34,695 nt of DNA from an uncultured Bacilli bacterium. GTDB lineage: Bacteria > Bacillota_I > Bacilli_A > RFN20 > CAG-826. This document shows positions 17,826 to 26,227 of the stretch, piece by piece. Location: NCBI GenBank assembly GCA_944358895.1, contig CALVSB010000015.1:1-34695 (forward strand), read 5' to 3'. A program made the position numbers and the translations under genes. The notes beneath the pieces were generated by a model that saw nothing but the letters and a program-made list of their open reading frames with translations, made no database searches and was not told where the DNA came from. The first letter of the stretch is position 1. Each line of letters begins with the position of its first letter.

Positions 17826-18548
17826 TTATAGGGTCGGGACCGTATAGGCGAGGATGAGGGCACCGATCGAAAGGGCAAGACTCGACAGGAGCCGGACGGC
17901 CACCACCGCCCATTCCCCGTAAGCCAAGGCATTATGGTGGGGCCGGACATAGAGATCGATGCCGCTCGGATCCTCGATCTTCTCGACCTTGAGCCCTTTC
18001 GCAGCCTTGGGATTGAGCTCGGGGAGGATCGAGACGACGGCGAAGAGGAAGAGGATGACCGCCACGACCAGAACGCCGGTCAGGCGGGTCTGGGCCTCGG
18101 TGTAGAAACGGACGAGGAGAAGGCCGCCGATCACCGAGTAAAGGGCCGTCGCCCCCGAATGGAGGAGGGAGAAGGCGAGGTGCCTTTTCTCTTCGACGAG
18201 GTCGCCATGGGAGAAAAGGAGGCCTTCGAAAATCCCGGCGACGAGAACGAAGACGAGGCCGAGGATGGCAAGGACGAGGAGAGAGGTCGTCTCGCCAAGG
18301 AGCGTCATGATGACGAGGAAGGAAAGGACCGAGGCAGCGCTCGGCAGGAAGGAAACGACCCACTGGAGGCTTTCCTTGAGGGCGGGGCTAGCTCCCCGGT
18401 AGGTTCCCCCATAGAGCTCATAGGGGAAATGGGACAGGTAGGAAAAGCGCTCGGCCATCGCCCGGAAGTAGACTTTCGGGAGATAAACTCCGAGAAAAAG
18501 CTCGACGACGAGCGAAAGAAGGGCAAGCGAAAGCGCGGCTTCAGCCAT
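17826..18548 (-). CDS. Unrecognised polytopic membrane protein
   Basis: A 240-residue integral membrane protein I cannot assign. Hydrophobic helices lie at about 4-24, 65-83, 87-110, 125-147, 156-175 and 215-238. A hydrophilic loop (about 25-64) is rich in Tyr, and a charged segment near 178-210 is likely cytosolic (KAAKGLKVEKIED). The ATG at 18548 overlaps the last 8 bp of rpe, giving a tight coupling; the frame is open further upstream but without a start that fits. It occupies the place held in Bacillus by thiN and spoVM, between rpe and rpmB, but resembles neither. It is the last gene of the 23864-17826 operon. Confidence 0.75.
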   Translation of the reverse strand: MAEAALSLALLSLVVELFLGVYLPKVYFRAMAERFSYLSHFPYELYGGTYRGASPALKESLQWVVSFLPSAASVLSFLVIMTLLGETTSLLVLAILGLVFVLVAGIFEGLLFSHGDLVEEKRHLAFSLLHSGATALYSVIGGLLLVRFYTEAQTRLTGVLVVAVILFLFAVVSILPELNPKAAKGLKVEKIEDPSGIDLYVRPHHNALAYGEWAVVAVRLLSSLALSIGALILAYTVPTL

Positions 18549-19221
18549 GGATGAGCCCCCTGAGGCGCGACGCGAAGTCGCTATGTCCGTAGAGATAGGA
18601 ACCGGCCACCAAAATATCAACGCCGGAGGCGATGGCTTTCTTGGCCGTCATATCGTTGATCCCGCCATCGATCGAAAGGAGGATCTTGTGGCCGCCATCG
18701 ACGATCATCTTCTTGATGGCCCGGGCCCGCGGGAGGCTCTCCTCCATGAACTTCTGCCCGCCTTTCCCCGGCTCGACCGACATGAGAAGGATCAAATCGA
18801 CATAAGGCAGATAGGGGGAAAGACGTTCGACCGGGGTCCCTGGGCGAAGGGAAACGCCAATGAAAGGAGAAGGGATTAATTTCCTCAGATCTTTAGGGTC
18901 GATGCCCCGGGCTTCAAGGGCCTCGAGGTGCACGGTGATGGCGTCCGCCCCGAGGGCGGCGAAGTTGGCCCCGACCCCAATGGGGTCATCGACCATCAAA
19001 TGGACGTCAGAGAAAAGAGGGCAAGAGGGCAAAACGGCGTCAACTTCACCGTCAAAAAAGCTCGTGGCCGGCACGAAAGAGCCGTCCATCACGTCGAAAT
19101 GGATGATTTCGGCCCCGGCGGAAGCCGCCTTTTGAATCTCCGCGGCGAGGTGGTCCTGCTCGGCCGCGAGAAGCGACGGCGAGACGGCGGGAAGCTTGAG
19201 CGAGAAGAGATCCTTCATCAT
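18541..19221 (-). CDS. rpe: Ribulose-phosphate 3-epimerase
   Basis: Interconverts ribulose-5-phosphate and xylulose-5-phosphate in the pentose phosphate pathway. It is a TIM-barrel enzyme of 226 residues. Visible motifs are AVSPSLLAA near 11, the metal/catalytic HFDVMDGSFVP near 41, DVHLMVDDP near 72, SVEPGKGGQKF near 140 and the phosphate-binding SIDGGIN near 172. Two adjacent ATG codons (19221 and 19218) are possible; 19221 is taken because it forms an ATGA overlap with the prkC stop. No separate ribosome site is seen, so it depends on coupling. In Bacillus rsgA lies between prkC and rpe; here it is absent. Confidence 0.96.
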   Translation of the reverse strand: MMKDLFSLKLPAVSPSLLAAEQDHLAAEIQKAASAGAEIIHFDVMDGSFVPATSFFDGEVDAVLPSCPLFSDVHLMVDDPIGVGANFAALGADAITVHLEALEARGIDPKDLRKLIPSPFIGVSLRPGTPVERLSPYLPYVDLILLMSVEPGKGGQKFMEESLPRARAIKKMIVDGGHKILLSIDGGINDMTAKKAIASGVDILVAGSYLYGHSDFASRLRGLIHG

Positions 19222-20099
19222 TTGAACCCGAAAATCCGCGACAAAAGCCCTCTCTTCGTCTTGAAATTGTTCCCGTCCTTGAGGGTTTCGAGAATGGCTT
19301 CCTTCATCTGCTCGGCACTCCGGAACCGCTCCTCGGGGCGCTTCCGGCACGCCCGGACGACGATCCGGTCGATGGCTTTGCTCACGTCCGGCATCGTTTT
19401 GGAAGGCTCGGGGAAATGCTTCTTGATCTGCTCGACCGCCACCTCTTCCGGGGTCGGGGCGTCGAAAGGAACGCTCCCGGTGAGGAGCTCGTAGTAGACG
19501 ATGCCCATCGAATAGATGTCCGACTCGACCCGGGCTTTCTCCCCCATCAGGATCTCGGGGGCCGTGTAGTAGACCGTCCCGGCGATGGCGTCGCCGTTCG
19601 AGGAAGAATCGCCGATCGGGGTCGAGATGCCGAAATCGGCGATCTTGATCGACCCGTCGGGCAAATAGAAAAGATTGTCGGGCTTGATATCCCGGTGAAG
19701 GAGGCCGTGCTGGTGGATATAGCTCACGCCCGAGCAGAGCTGGACCATGATCTCGCTCGCCTCGAGGGGGCTGAGGAAATGGCCGGCCACGACGTTCAGC
19801 TTGTCGCGGAGGGTCCGTCCGTCCACGTATTCGTTGACCATGTAGGGGCGGCCGTCGACCGTTCCTTCGCCATAGACCTTCACGATGTTCGGGTCGTTGA
19901 GCGAGGCCGCGGCCACGCATTCCCGGTGGAAGCGCTCGATGTTCTTCTCGCTCCCCATCATGTCTTTCCGCATGATCTTGATGGCCACCGGCCGCTTGTA
20001 GACGATGTCGTATCCTTCGTAGACGTCGGCCATCCCGCCATGGGCGATCCGGCTCACCACCCGGTAGCGGCCGTCGATCTTGTCGCCGAGCTCAATCAT
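19218..20099 (-). CDS. prkC: Soluble PrkC-like Ser/Thr protein kinase
   Basis: A Hanks-type kinase of 293 residues, against about 650 for Bacillus PrkC. All catalytic elements are present: glycine loop IAHGGMADVYEG at 18-29, Lys41 in VAIKI, HRDIKPDN at 135-142, DFG at 155-157, an activation loop with Thr175 in GTVYYTAPE and the APE at 180-182. The sequence ends about 20 residues after the kinase domain with a basic tail. There is no juxtamembrane region, no transmembrane helix and no PASTA repeat. It therefore cannot sense muropeptides the way PrkC does and should be cytosolic. It starts inside the end of stp (8-bp overlap), so kinase and phosphatase are co-translated. Confidence 0.93.
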   Translation of the reverse strand: MIELGDKIDGRYRVVSRIAHGGMADVYEGYDIVYKRPVAIKIMRKDMMGSEKNIERFHRECVAAASLNDPNIVKVYGEGTVDGRPYMVNEYVDGRTLRDKLNVVAGHFLSPLEASEIMVQLCSGVSYIHQHGLLHRDIKPDNLFYLPDGSIKIADFGISTPIGDSSSNGDAIAGTVYYTAPEILMGEKARVESDIYSMGIVYYELLTGSVPFDAPTPEEVAVEQIKKHFPEPSKTMPDVSKAIDRIVVRACRKRPEERFRSAEQMKEAILETLKDGNNFKTKRGLLSRIFGFK

Positions 20100-20850
20100 T
20101 GCCGAGGGCCTCCCAATAGGCTACCGCGATGTTGTCGCTCCCGCCGGTGCCGTTGGCCTCGTAGACGTAGGCAAGGGCCTTCTGGTCGGCCCGCTCGTCG
20201 GTCGAGGCAATGGCGACGATCGAGGAAAGGGGCAACTGGTTGTAGAGTCCGTCGGAGCATAGGAGCAGGCTTTCGCCCTCGTAACGGTAGCTATAGATGT
20301 CGAGGGCGAGAGAAGGATAGATCCCGAGGGCGTTCATAAGGACGTGGCGGTCGGGATGAGTCAAGGCTTCCTCGGGGCGGATCTTGCCGGCCCTGAGAAG
20401 GAAGTTCACATAGGTCTGGTCGACCGTGAGCTGGCGCCCCTCCCGGTCCTTGATGGCATAGGCCCTGGAGTCGCCGACATTGGCGACGAGGAGCCGCTTC
20501 CCCGAAAGGAGGGCGGCGACGAGAGTCGTCCCCATCCCCTTAGCCTCGGGATGGGCGTCCTGGTAGGCATAGATGGCCTTGTTGGCCTTCCGATAGGCCT
20601 TCTTCAGCCATTTCTTGTCGCCATGGGCCAAAACATGGGGCTTCTTGTTCCGGAAAAGGGCGGCGATGACGTCGATGGCCATCTTGGAGGCAACGTCGCC
20701 TTTGTTGGCCCCGCCCATCCCGTCGGCGACGACCAAAAGGACCTCCCCGGCCGCGTTCATGAGGACGAGGGAACGGTCTTCGTCGTCTTTCCTGACTTTG
20801 CCCCGGTCGGTCCGGTAGGCATATGTCCCGTGGATCGAATAGCGGTTCAT
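20092..20850 (-). CDS. stp: PP2C-family Ser/Thr phosphatase Stp/PrpC
   Basis: A metal-dependent phosphatase of 252 residues that reverses the partner kinase. Motifs are RGKVRKDDEDR at 16-26 (the usual Asn before ED is Asp), VADGMGGANKG at 41-51 with metal ligands D43 and G44, GMGTTLVAA near 105, NVGDSRAY near 124, LCSDGL near 197 and the closing SDNIAV near 238. The ATG at 20850 is one nucleotide after the rlmN stop and no strong ribosome site is seen. The order rlmN-stp-prkC is that of Bacillus rlmN-prpC-prkC. Confidence 0.96.
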   Translation of the reverse strand: MNRYSIHGTYAYRTDRGKVRKDDEDRSLVLMNAAGEVLLVVADGMGGANKGDVASKMAIDVIAALFRNKKPHVLAHGDKKWLKKAYRKANKAIYAYQDAHPEAKGMGTTLVAALLSGKRLLVANVGDSRAYAIKDREGRQLTVDQTYVNFLLRAGKIRPEEALTHPDRHVLMNALGIYPSLALDIYSYRYEGESLLLCSDGLYNQLPLSSIVAIASTDERADQKALAYVYEANGTGGSDNIAVAYWEALGND

Positions 20851-20851
20851 G

Positions 20852-21895
20852 TCACTTGGCTTTCTGGTACTTGGCCCGGAGCTGCCCGCAGGCGGCGTCG
20901 ATGTCGGTCCCGAATTCCTTGCGGACCGTGCAGTTGATCCCGCGGTTATTGAGGATCGTCATGAAGCGCCGGGCATTCTTCGAGCGCCTGAAGGGCTTTT
21001 CCTTTACCGGGTTGAGGGGGATGAGGTTGACGTAGCAAAGCATCCCCTTGAGCAGGGAGGCCAGCTCGTAGGCGTTTTCGTCTTTGTCGTTCAGACCGTC
21101 GATCAGGATGTATTCGAAGGTGAGGCGGCGGCCGCTACTTTCGATGTAGTCGCGGCAGGCGTCCATCAGCTCTTCCATCGTATAGCCGCGGGCAATCGGC
21201 ATGAGTTCGCGCCGCGTCTTCTCGTTGCTCGCATGGAGGGAGATGGCCAAATTGATCTGGAGCCCTTCCTTCCCGTAGCGGCGGATCTTGTCGAGGATCC
21301 CGCAGGTCGAGACGGTGATGTGCCTGGCCCCGATGCCCATGGCGTGGTCGTCGTTGATGATTCGGATGAAATCCATCACGTTGTCGTAGTTGTCGAACGG
21401 CTCGCCGGTCCCCATGACCACGACGTGGGAAAGGCGTTCCCCCGCTTCCTTGAGGAAATCGTCGATGAGAAGGCATTCGCTCACCATTTCCCCGGCGGTC
21501 AAGACCCGGGTTCTCTTAAGGAGGCCGGAAGCGCAGAAGGCACAGCCCATCGAGCAGCCGACTTCGCTGCTCACGCAGGCGACGTTCCCGTAGTCGTAGC
21601 GCATGAGGACGGCCTCGACGAGCGAGCCGTCGGCCATCCTCAAAAGGAACTTGACGGTCCCGTCGGAAGCTTCCTGCTTGGTCGCGACTTCCGGAAGGGC
21701 AAAGGAAAAAGCCGCCGCGAGGCGTTCGCGATAGCTTTTCGAGACATCGGTCATCATTTCGGGGTCATAGACCCTTTTCTTGTAGACCCACTCGAAAAGC
21801 TGCCTTGCGCGGTAAGGCTTTTCCCCTTCCTCGACGACGGCTTTTTCAAGCTTGGAGAGGGGGTAGTCGAAGAATAAGCGCTTCCCTCCGTCCAT
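20852..21895 (-). CDS. rlmN: Dual-specificity RNA methyltransferase RlmN
   Basis: A radical-SAM enzyme that methylates C2 of A2503 in 23S rRNA and A37 in some tRNAs. The 347 residues contain the iron-sulfur motif CSMGCAFC (CxxxCxxC) near 113-120, GTGEPFDNYDN near 161 and the SAM-binding SLHASNE near 220. A late Cys needed for catalysis is present in the AACGQLRAK region, with a further Cys in NCTVRKE. GGGAG precedes the ATG at 21895. It follows the rsmB-like gene by 12 bp, as in Bacillus. Confidence 0.97.
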   Translation of the reverse strand: MDGGKRLFFDYPLSKLEKAVVEEGEKPYRARQLFEWVYKKRVYDPEMMTDVSKSYRERLAAAFSFALPEVATKQEASDGTVKFLLRMADGSLVEAVLMRYDYGNVACVSSEVGCSMGCAFCASGLLKRTRVLTAGEMVSECLLIDDFLKEAGERLSHVVVMGTGEPFDNYDNVMDFIRIINDDHAMGIGARHITVSTCGILDKIRRYGKEGLQINLAISLHASNEKTRRELMPIARGYTMEELMDACRDYIESSGRRLTFEYILIDGLNDKDENAYELASLLKGMLCYVNLIPLNPVKEKPFRRSKNARRFMTILNNRGINCTVRKEFGTDIDAACGQLRAKYQKAK

Positions 21896-21907
21896 GGGAT
21901 TGCTCCC

Positions 21908-23293
21908 TTATTTGCCTTGGAGAGATGCCGGCATCGCCGGATCGACGTAGGCCGGGGTCGGCGGAACGGCGCTGACCGGGGTCTCTTCGACCTTGGTTTC
22001 CGGGGTTTCCGGATCGACGGCCAGTTCTTGCTTCGTCAGGACTGCGTAGTAGAGGGCGGTATCGAGATCCTCGAACGGGAAGATCTGCCGCTCGCTCTCG
22101 AGATGGAACTCGGGGTGGGCCATGATGAAGTTGTTGACGGTCCTATGCCCTTCGAGCATCGAAATCGTGTAGACCATGTAAACGAGCTTGCCGCCGGTGA
22201 CGACGAACTTGCTGACGGCTTCGAGGGTCGCCTTTTCCTCGGCGAGGACCTTTTCCATCTCCTCGTTCTTGAAGTGGAGGAGGAAGTCCGGGCTTTCGCG
22301 GATCTGATCGAAGCTCGAGGAGAGCGGAGCGCAGATCGCGAGGTCGACCGGCCGGGAGACGGCCGCCGTGAGAAGGGCGTCGCTAGCCTCGCCTTCGAAG
22401 AAGTTGACGGTCTTGAGGTCCTTGCTCTTGATGAGGCGGCTCACCGCGACATGGTGGTTCTTGGACTTGCAGCCGAGGTTGAGGGCCACGTTGCTATAGC
22501 GTTCCACCGCTTCGAGGAGAAGCGAGGAATCTTCGAGGCCGCTGTAGACGAGGGCTTCGGCCGGGGTCTCGAGCGGGAGCTGGTCGAGGACGAACTTGGT
22601 CGCCGGGCGCTCGAGCCAGATGGTCCCGTTCACATAGTCCGGGAGGCGGCGGAGCGGCGACTTGCCGGTGTAATAGGCGATTCCTTCGACGGTCGAAGGC
22701 TTGAAATCGGGGTTGGCTTCATAGAAGCTCGAGGGATCGATCGGGGCGCCGAGGCGAACCGAAATGGTGCCGGGGCGGGCGTTTTTGCGGAGGATTTTGC
22801 CCATCACGCCCTTGCCGTAGTGCGACCAGATCCGCATCGCCCATTCCGGGCAGTTGTAGCGGAGGGAAAGGTATTGGTCGGTCCAGCTTTGGCCGGCATC
22901 TTCCGGCATGAAGTCGTGGACCTCGGAAAGGGCCTTCTGGAAGAGCGGCTCGACGAGGGCGAACTTCTCGTCCCCGAGGCGGGCCTTGACGAGGGCGGCC
23001 ATCTCCTCGTAGCCGACGCGCTTGTAGTAATAGACATCGGCCAAGCCGAGGGCGACGAGCCTCTTCTCGTCTTCGTCGAGTCCCTCGATCTTCTTGAGGA
23101 GCGCGGTGAAAAGAAGATGGTGGCGCAGCTCGCAGCCGACGAGTCCGGCCACGAACGAGCGGTATTTCCTGAGCGGCTCGTTTTCCCGCGGCTGGAATTT
23201 CTTTCTCAGCGCTTCGTTGAACGGAACGTCGTCAACGACGATTTCCTTAAGGATTTGCTCCGCGAGGGAGATTTGAAGTTCGGTCTCTTCCAT
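21908..23293 (-). CDS. RsmB-family protein lacking methyltransferase active-site residues
   Basis: A 461-residue homologue of RsmB (Sun), the 16S rRNA m5C967 methyltransferase, in the exact RsmB locus before rlmN. The N-terminal NusB-like RNA-binding domain (about 5-135) is intact and the linker keeps YNCPEWAMRIWSHYG (146-160). The catalytic domain aligns along its length, but its key motifs are lost. The SAM-binding CAAPGGKT position reads YSGLEDSS (250-257). The motif IV position, normally DAPCSG, reads CAPLSS (321-326). The motif VI position, normally YSTCT, reads YMVYT (372-376). Both catalytic cysteines are gone, so methyl transfer by the known mechanism is not possible; an RNA-binding or assembly role is the likely remainder. 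A Pro/Glu/Thr-rich tail follows. The ATG at 23293 is chosen because GGAGGT lies 7 nt upstream. Confidence 0.85.
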   Translation of the reverse strand: MEETELQISLAEQILKEIVVDDVPFNEALRKKFQPRENEPLRKYRSFVAGLVGCELRHHLLFTALLKKIEGLDEDEKRLVALGLADVYYYKRVGYEEMAALVKARLGDEKFALVEPLFQKALSEVHDFMPEDAGQSWTDQYLSLRYNCPEWAMRIWSHYGKGVMGKILRKNARPGTISVRLGAPIDPSSFYEANPDFKPSTVEGIAYYTGKSPLRRLPDYVNGTIWLERPATKFVLDQLPLETPAEALVYSGLEDSSLLLEAVERYSNVALNLGCKSKNHHVAVSRLIKSKDLKTVNFFEGEASDALLTAAVSRPVDLAICAPLSSSFDQIRESPDFLLHFKNEEMEKVLAEEKATLEAVSKFVVTGGKLVYMVYTISMLEGHRTVNNFIMAHPEFHLESERQIFPFEDLDTALYYAVLTKQELAVDPETPETKVEETPVSAVPPTPAYVDPAMPASLQGK

Positions 23294-23314
23294 GGTTAGT
23301 ACCTCCGAAAACGC

Positions 23315-23334
23315 AAAAGGGCGGTCACTCGCCC
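23315..23334 (-). terminator. Possible attenuator between the hypothetical gene and rsmB-like gene
   Basis: On the - strand GGGCG (23330-23334) pairs with CGCCC (23319-23323) across a 6-nt loop, followed by TTTTGCGTTTT. It overlaps the stop codon of the upstream gene, so translation could affect its folding. The stem is short. Confidence 0.4.
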
Positions 23335-23864
23335 CCCTTGCCCTTGATATAAGCCTCCAGATCGGTGGCGGCTTTTTCCTCGAGGGCGTCCATCTTGCCC
23401 TCGAAGGCGTCGCCGAGATAGATGCCCTCAGCCTCGTCCGGATGTTCTTCCGAGGGCGAAGGGGCATCGAAGGCTTCCGCGGCAGCCTCGTCGGCGGCCA
23501 GTTCGGCTTCCTTGATGTTCTCGGCTTTGAGGAAGCGCGGATACGCGGGATTGTGCTGCCGGTATTCGTGCCCGTGGAAATACTCGAAGCGGAGTTCGAC
23601 GTTGACCGAGAAATCGGTCATCGTCTTCAGTAGGTATTGCGCTACCTTGTCTTCCACCGCCTGGTATTTCTCGTCGGCGTGCACGACGATCAGGCAATTC
23701 CACGAGATCTGCTCGACCCCGTCGTGGAAGAGCGTGCTGTTGGGCGAATAAAAGGAGATTTCGTCCTCGCTGATTTCGAAGAGGGAGGCGAGATTCTTCT
23801 CGTGTTCGCGGCTGTAATGGCCCGCCACGTACTGGTCGAGCCCTAGGATGTCGATGGTGATCAT
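23325..23864 (-). CDS. Conserved-looking hypothetical protein, first gene of the rlmN-stp-prkC operon
   Basis: A 179-residue soluble protein I cannot name. Residues 1-115 look like a compact alpha/beta domain (MITIDILGLDQYV, ISWNCLIVVHADEKY, VEDKVAQYLLKTM, VNVELRFEYFHGHEY); the layout recalls small tautomerase-like or DUF1904-type folds, but that is a guess. Residues 120-179 are acidic, Ala/Glu-rich and probably disordered. GGAAGAG precedes the ATG at 23864. It occupies the site of def and fmt in Bacillus and heads the operon, driven by an extended -10 promoter at 23881-23909. Confidence 0.7.
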   Translation of the reverse strand: MITIDILGLDQYVAGHYSREHEKNLASLFEISEDEISFYSPNSTLFHDGVEQISWNCLIVVHADEKYQAVEDKVAQYLLKTMTDFSVNVELRFEYFHGHEYRQHNPAYPRFLKAENIKEAELAADEAAAEAFDAPSPSEEHPDEAEGIYLGDAFEGKMDALEEKAATDLEAYIKGKGGE

Positions 23865-23880
23865 ACTCTTCCGTCGCAGG

Positions 23881-23909
23881 ATTATAGCACGCGAAGGGGG
23901 CAGGCTAAA
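23881..23909 (-). promoter_or_regulatory. Promoter of the hypothetical-rsmB-rlmN-stp-prkC-rpe operon
   Basis: On the - strand a perfect -10 TATAAT (23881-23886) carries the extended TGn element (TGCTATAAT). The -35 at 17 bp, TTTAGC (23904-23909), is weak, as is usual for extended -10 promoters. Confidence 0.6.
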
Positions 23910-24018
23910 GGTTTTTAGATGGCTTTGCGGCCCAAAAGTAACATTGTCCAGTGGGGTACTCCCCGTCCTTCTATGAAGGGCGAAACGCCCCTCTTTCGGC
24001 CTTTTGCTTTACAGTTGG

Positions 24019-26217
24019 CTAGTAGTCGAGGGGATCGACGTCGACGTCGATCCGGATTCCGGGGACGGCCCCGTGGCGGGCGATGAGCTCTTTGAGGGGC
24101 CCTTCCACCGCCTCCCGCTTCTTGAACTTGAGGACGACGACCCGCCGGAAATAGCCGTCTTTCCGAACGAAATAGGGAGTCAAGGGCCCGATGACTTTCG
24201 TCTTCTCGAGTTCCAAGGTCCTTAGCTCATTAGCAAAGGAGAGGGCTTCCTCTTGGGCTTTTTCCTCGTTCGCGGCGCCGAATTCGACGGCGATGAGGAG
24301 GACATAGGGCGGGAACTGGGCGATTTTCCTTTCCCGCATCTCCCGGAGGAAAAAGCCGGGATAGTCCTGCTTGGCCCCCATGACGATGGCGTAATGGTTG
24401 GGATTGTAGGTCTGGATGATGGCCTCGCCCGGGAGGGAGCTCCGCCCGGCCCGGCCCACCGCTTGGGCGATGAGCTCGAAGCTCCGCTCGGCCGAGCGGT
24501 AGCCCGGGAGGGCGAGACCGATGTCGGCATCGGTCACCGCGGCCAGGGTCAAAAAGGGGAAGTCGTGCCCCTTGGCGACGATCTGGGTCCCGACGAGGAT
24601 GTCGAATTCCTTTTCCCGGAAGGCGTGGACGAGCTTCTCGAGCTTGCTCGCCGAGCGGGCGGTGTCGCTGTCTAAGCGGGCGACCCGGGCCGTCGGGAAA
24701 AGGGTCGTCACTTCTTCTTCGAGCCGCTCGGTCCCGTAATTGACGCGCCTAAGCTCGTGTGAACCGCATTCCGGGCAGGCGTCCGGATAGAGCTCGACAT
24801 GGCCGCAGTGATGGCATTTGAGAAGGCGTTCCCGGAAATGGTAAACGAGGTTGCTCCCGCATTCCGGGCACTTGAAAAGATGGCCGCACCGGGGGCAATT
24901 GATGCCGCTCCAATATCCCCGGCGGTTGATGAGGAGGAGGCACTGCTCCTTCTTGGAGAGCTTTTCCCTGATCTTGGCGATGAGGTACTTCGAAAGCTTG
25001 TTCGATTCATTCCCCATTGTGCCGCGTTCCCTTAAATCGACGATGGTCGTGAGCGGAAGGGGCCGCTCGTTGACCCGATGGGGCATCGAAGCGTAGCCGT
25101 AGACCCCTTTGAGAGCCCGGGCTCTCGTCTCGAGCGACGGGGTGGCCGAGCCAAGGACGACCTTGGCCCCGGCTTTTCCCCGCATGATGGCGACTTCGCG
25201 GGCATGGTAATGGGGCGCGTTGTCCTGCTTGTAGCTATCGACGTGCTCCTCGTCGAGGATGATGAGGCCGATGTTCTCGAGCGGCGCGAAGACGGCGCTC
25301 CGGGCGCCGACGACGATGTCGGCCTCCCCGCGGGCGATCCGGCGGTATTCGTCGTAGCGTTCCCCCGGGGTGAGCTCGCTATGGAGGATGGCGATCTTGC
25401 TACCGAAGCGGCGGGCGAAATAGTCGACCATCGCCGGGGTGAGGTTGATTTCCGGGACGAGCATGAGGACTTTCTTCCCGCTTTCGAGGCAGTGCTCGCT
25501 GAGCCGAAGGTAGACTTCGGTCTTGCCCGAGCCGGTCACCCCTTCGAGGAGGATGACGGGCTTGTCGGAGGCAATGATCTTCTCGTAGGCCTCATGCTGC
25601 TCATAGGTCATTTCGTGGGGCACTTCCCGCTCGCGCTCGGGTATCTCGAGGCGCCGCCGCTCCTTTTTGAAGAAGCGGACCCGGCCCTTCTTGGCCAAGG
25701 CTTCGAGAATCGACGGGCTCCCGGCTTCCTTTTTCCGGAGAGGCGAGGACGAAAGGAGGAAGCGGAGGGTCTCGATTTGCTTGAGGGTCAATCCCTCTTC
25801 GTTCTTGCTTATCGCTTCGACATAGGTCTCGTAGGCGATCTTCGGGGCTTTGAGCGAGGAGGAACGCGGAGCTAGAGACGGCGGGAGCATGGCTTGGAGG
25901 ACGCTGATCAGGGGGGCCATGTAATAGGAAGCGACCTCCTTGGCGAGATCCATGAGGGAAGAAGTGAGAAGCGGTTCCTCGTCGACGATGTCCCCGTCAT
26001 GGATTTCGTTGACCCTATATCCGAGCTCGGTCGAAAGTTCCTCCGGGGTCCCTTGGTAATCCCTCGAAGAAACGACGAAGCCGATGAGGCTCTTCTTGTT
26101 GAAGGCGCAGCGGACGCGGAAACGGGGCCCGATGGGCTTTTCTCCCCGGTAGAAGTAGGAAAAAGGCCGGTCTAATGACCGGGCCGAGTATTCGACAAGG
26201 ACTTCGAGGAGCTTCAT
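24019..26217 (-). CDS. priA: Primosomal protein N' (replication restart helicase PriA)
   Basis: A 3'-to-5' DNA helicase that reloads the replisome at stalled forks. At 732 residues it has the normal length. The N-terminal 3'-binding domain (1-105) is followed by the superfamily 2 helicase core with Walker A GVTGSGKT (226-233) and Walker B DEEH (322-325). Eight zinc-binding Cys in four CxxC pairs follow (CPRC, CPEC, CHHC, CPEC, about 455-500), then helicase motifs through QAVGRAGR near 610. The ATG at 26217 is 10 nt after the gmk stop with only a weak GAGG. It is the second gene of gmk-priA; coaBC and rpoZ, which lie between them in Bacillus, are absent. Termination is unclear: two short hairpins without a good U-tract lie at 23950-23990. 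Confidence 0.98.
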   Translation of the reverse strand: MKLLEVLVEYSARSLDRPFSYFYRGEKPIGPRFRVRCAFNKKSLIGFVVSSRDYQGTPEELSTELGYRVNEIHDGDIVDEEPLLTSSLMDLAKEVASYYMAPLISVLQAMLPPSLAPRSSSLKAPKIAYETYVEAISKNEEGLTLKQIETLRFLLSSSPLRKKEAGSPSILEALAKKGRVRFFKKERRRLEIPEREREVPHEMTYEQHEAYEKIIASDKPVILLEGVTGSGKTEVYLRLSEHCLESGKKVLMLVPEINLTPAMVDYFARRFGSKIAILHSELTPGERYDEYRRIARGEADIVVGARSAVFAPLENIGLIILDEEHVDSYKQDNAPHYHAREVAIMRGKAGAKVVLGSATPSLETRARALKGVYGYASMPHRVNERPLPLTTIVDLRERGTMGNESNKLSKYLIAKIREKLSKKEQCLLLINRRGYWSGINCPRCGHLFKCPECGSNLVYHFRERLLKCHHCGHVELYPDACPECGSHELRRVNYGTERLEEEVTTLFPTARVARLDSDTARSASKLEKLVHAFREKEFDILVGTQIVAKGHDFPFLTLAAVTDADIGLALPGYRSAERSFELIAQAVGRAGRSSLPGEAIIQTYNPNHYAIVMGAKQDYPGFFLREMRERKIAQFPPYVLLIAVEFGAANEEKAQEEALSFANELRTLELEKTKVIGPLTPYFVRKDGYFRRVVVLKFKKREAVEGPLKELIARHGAVPGIRIDVDVDPLDY

Positions 26218-26227
26218 CGCCTCGATT

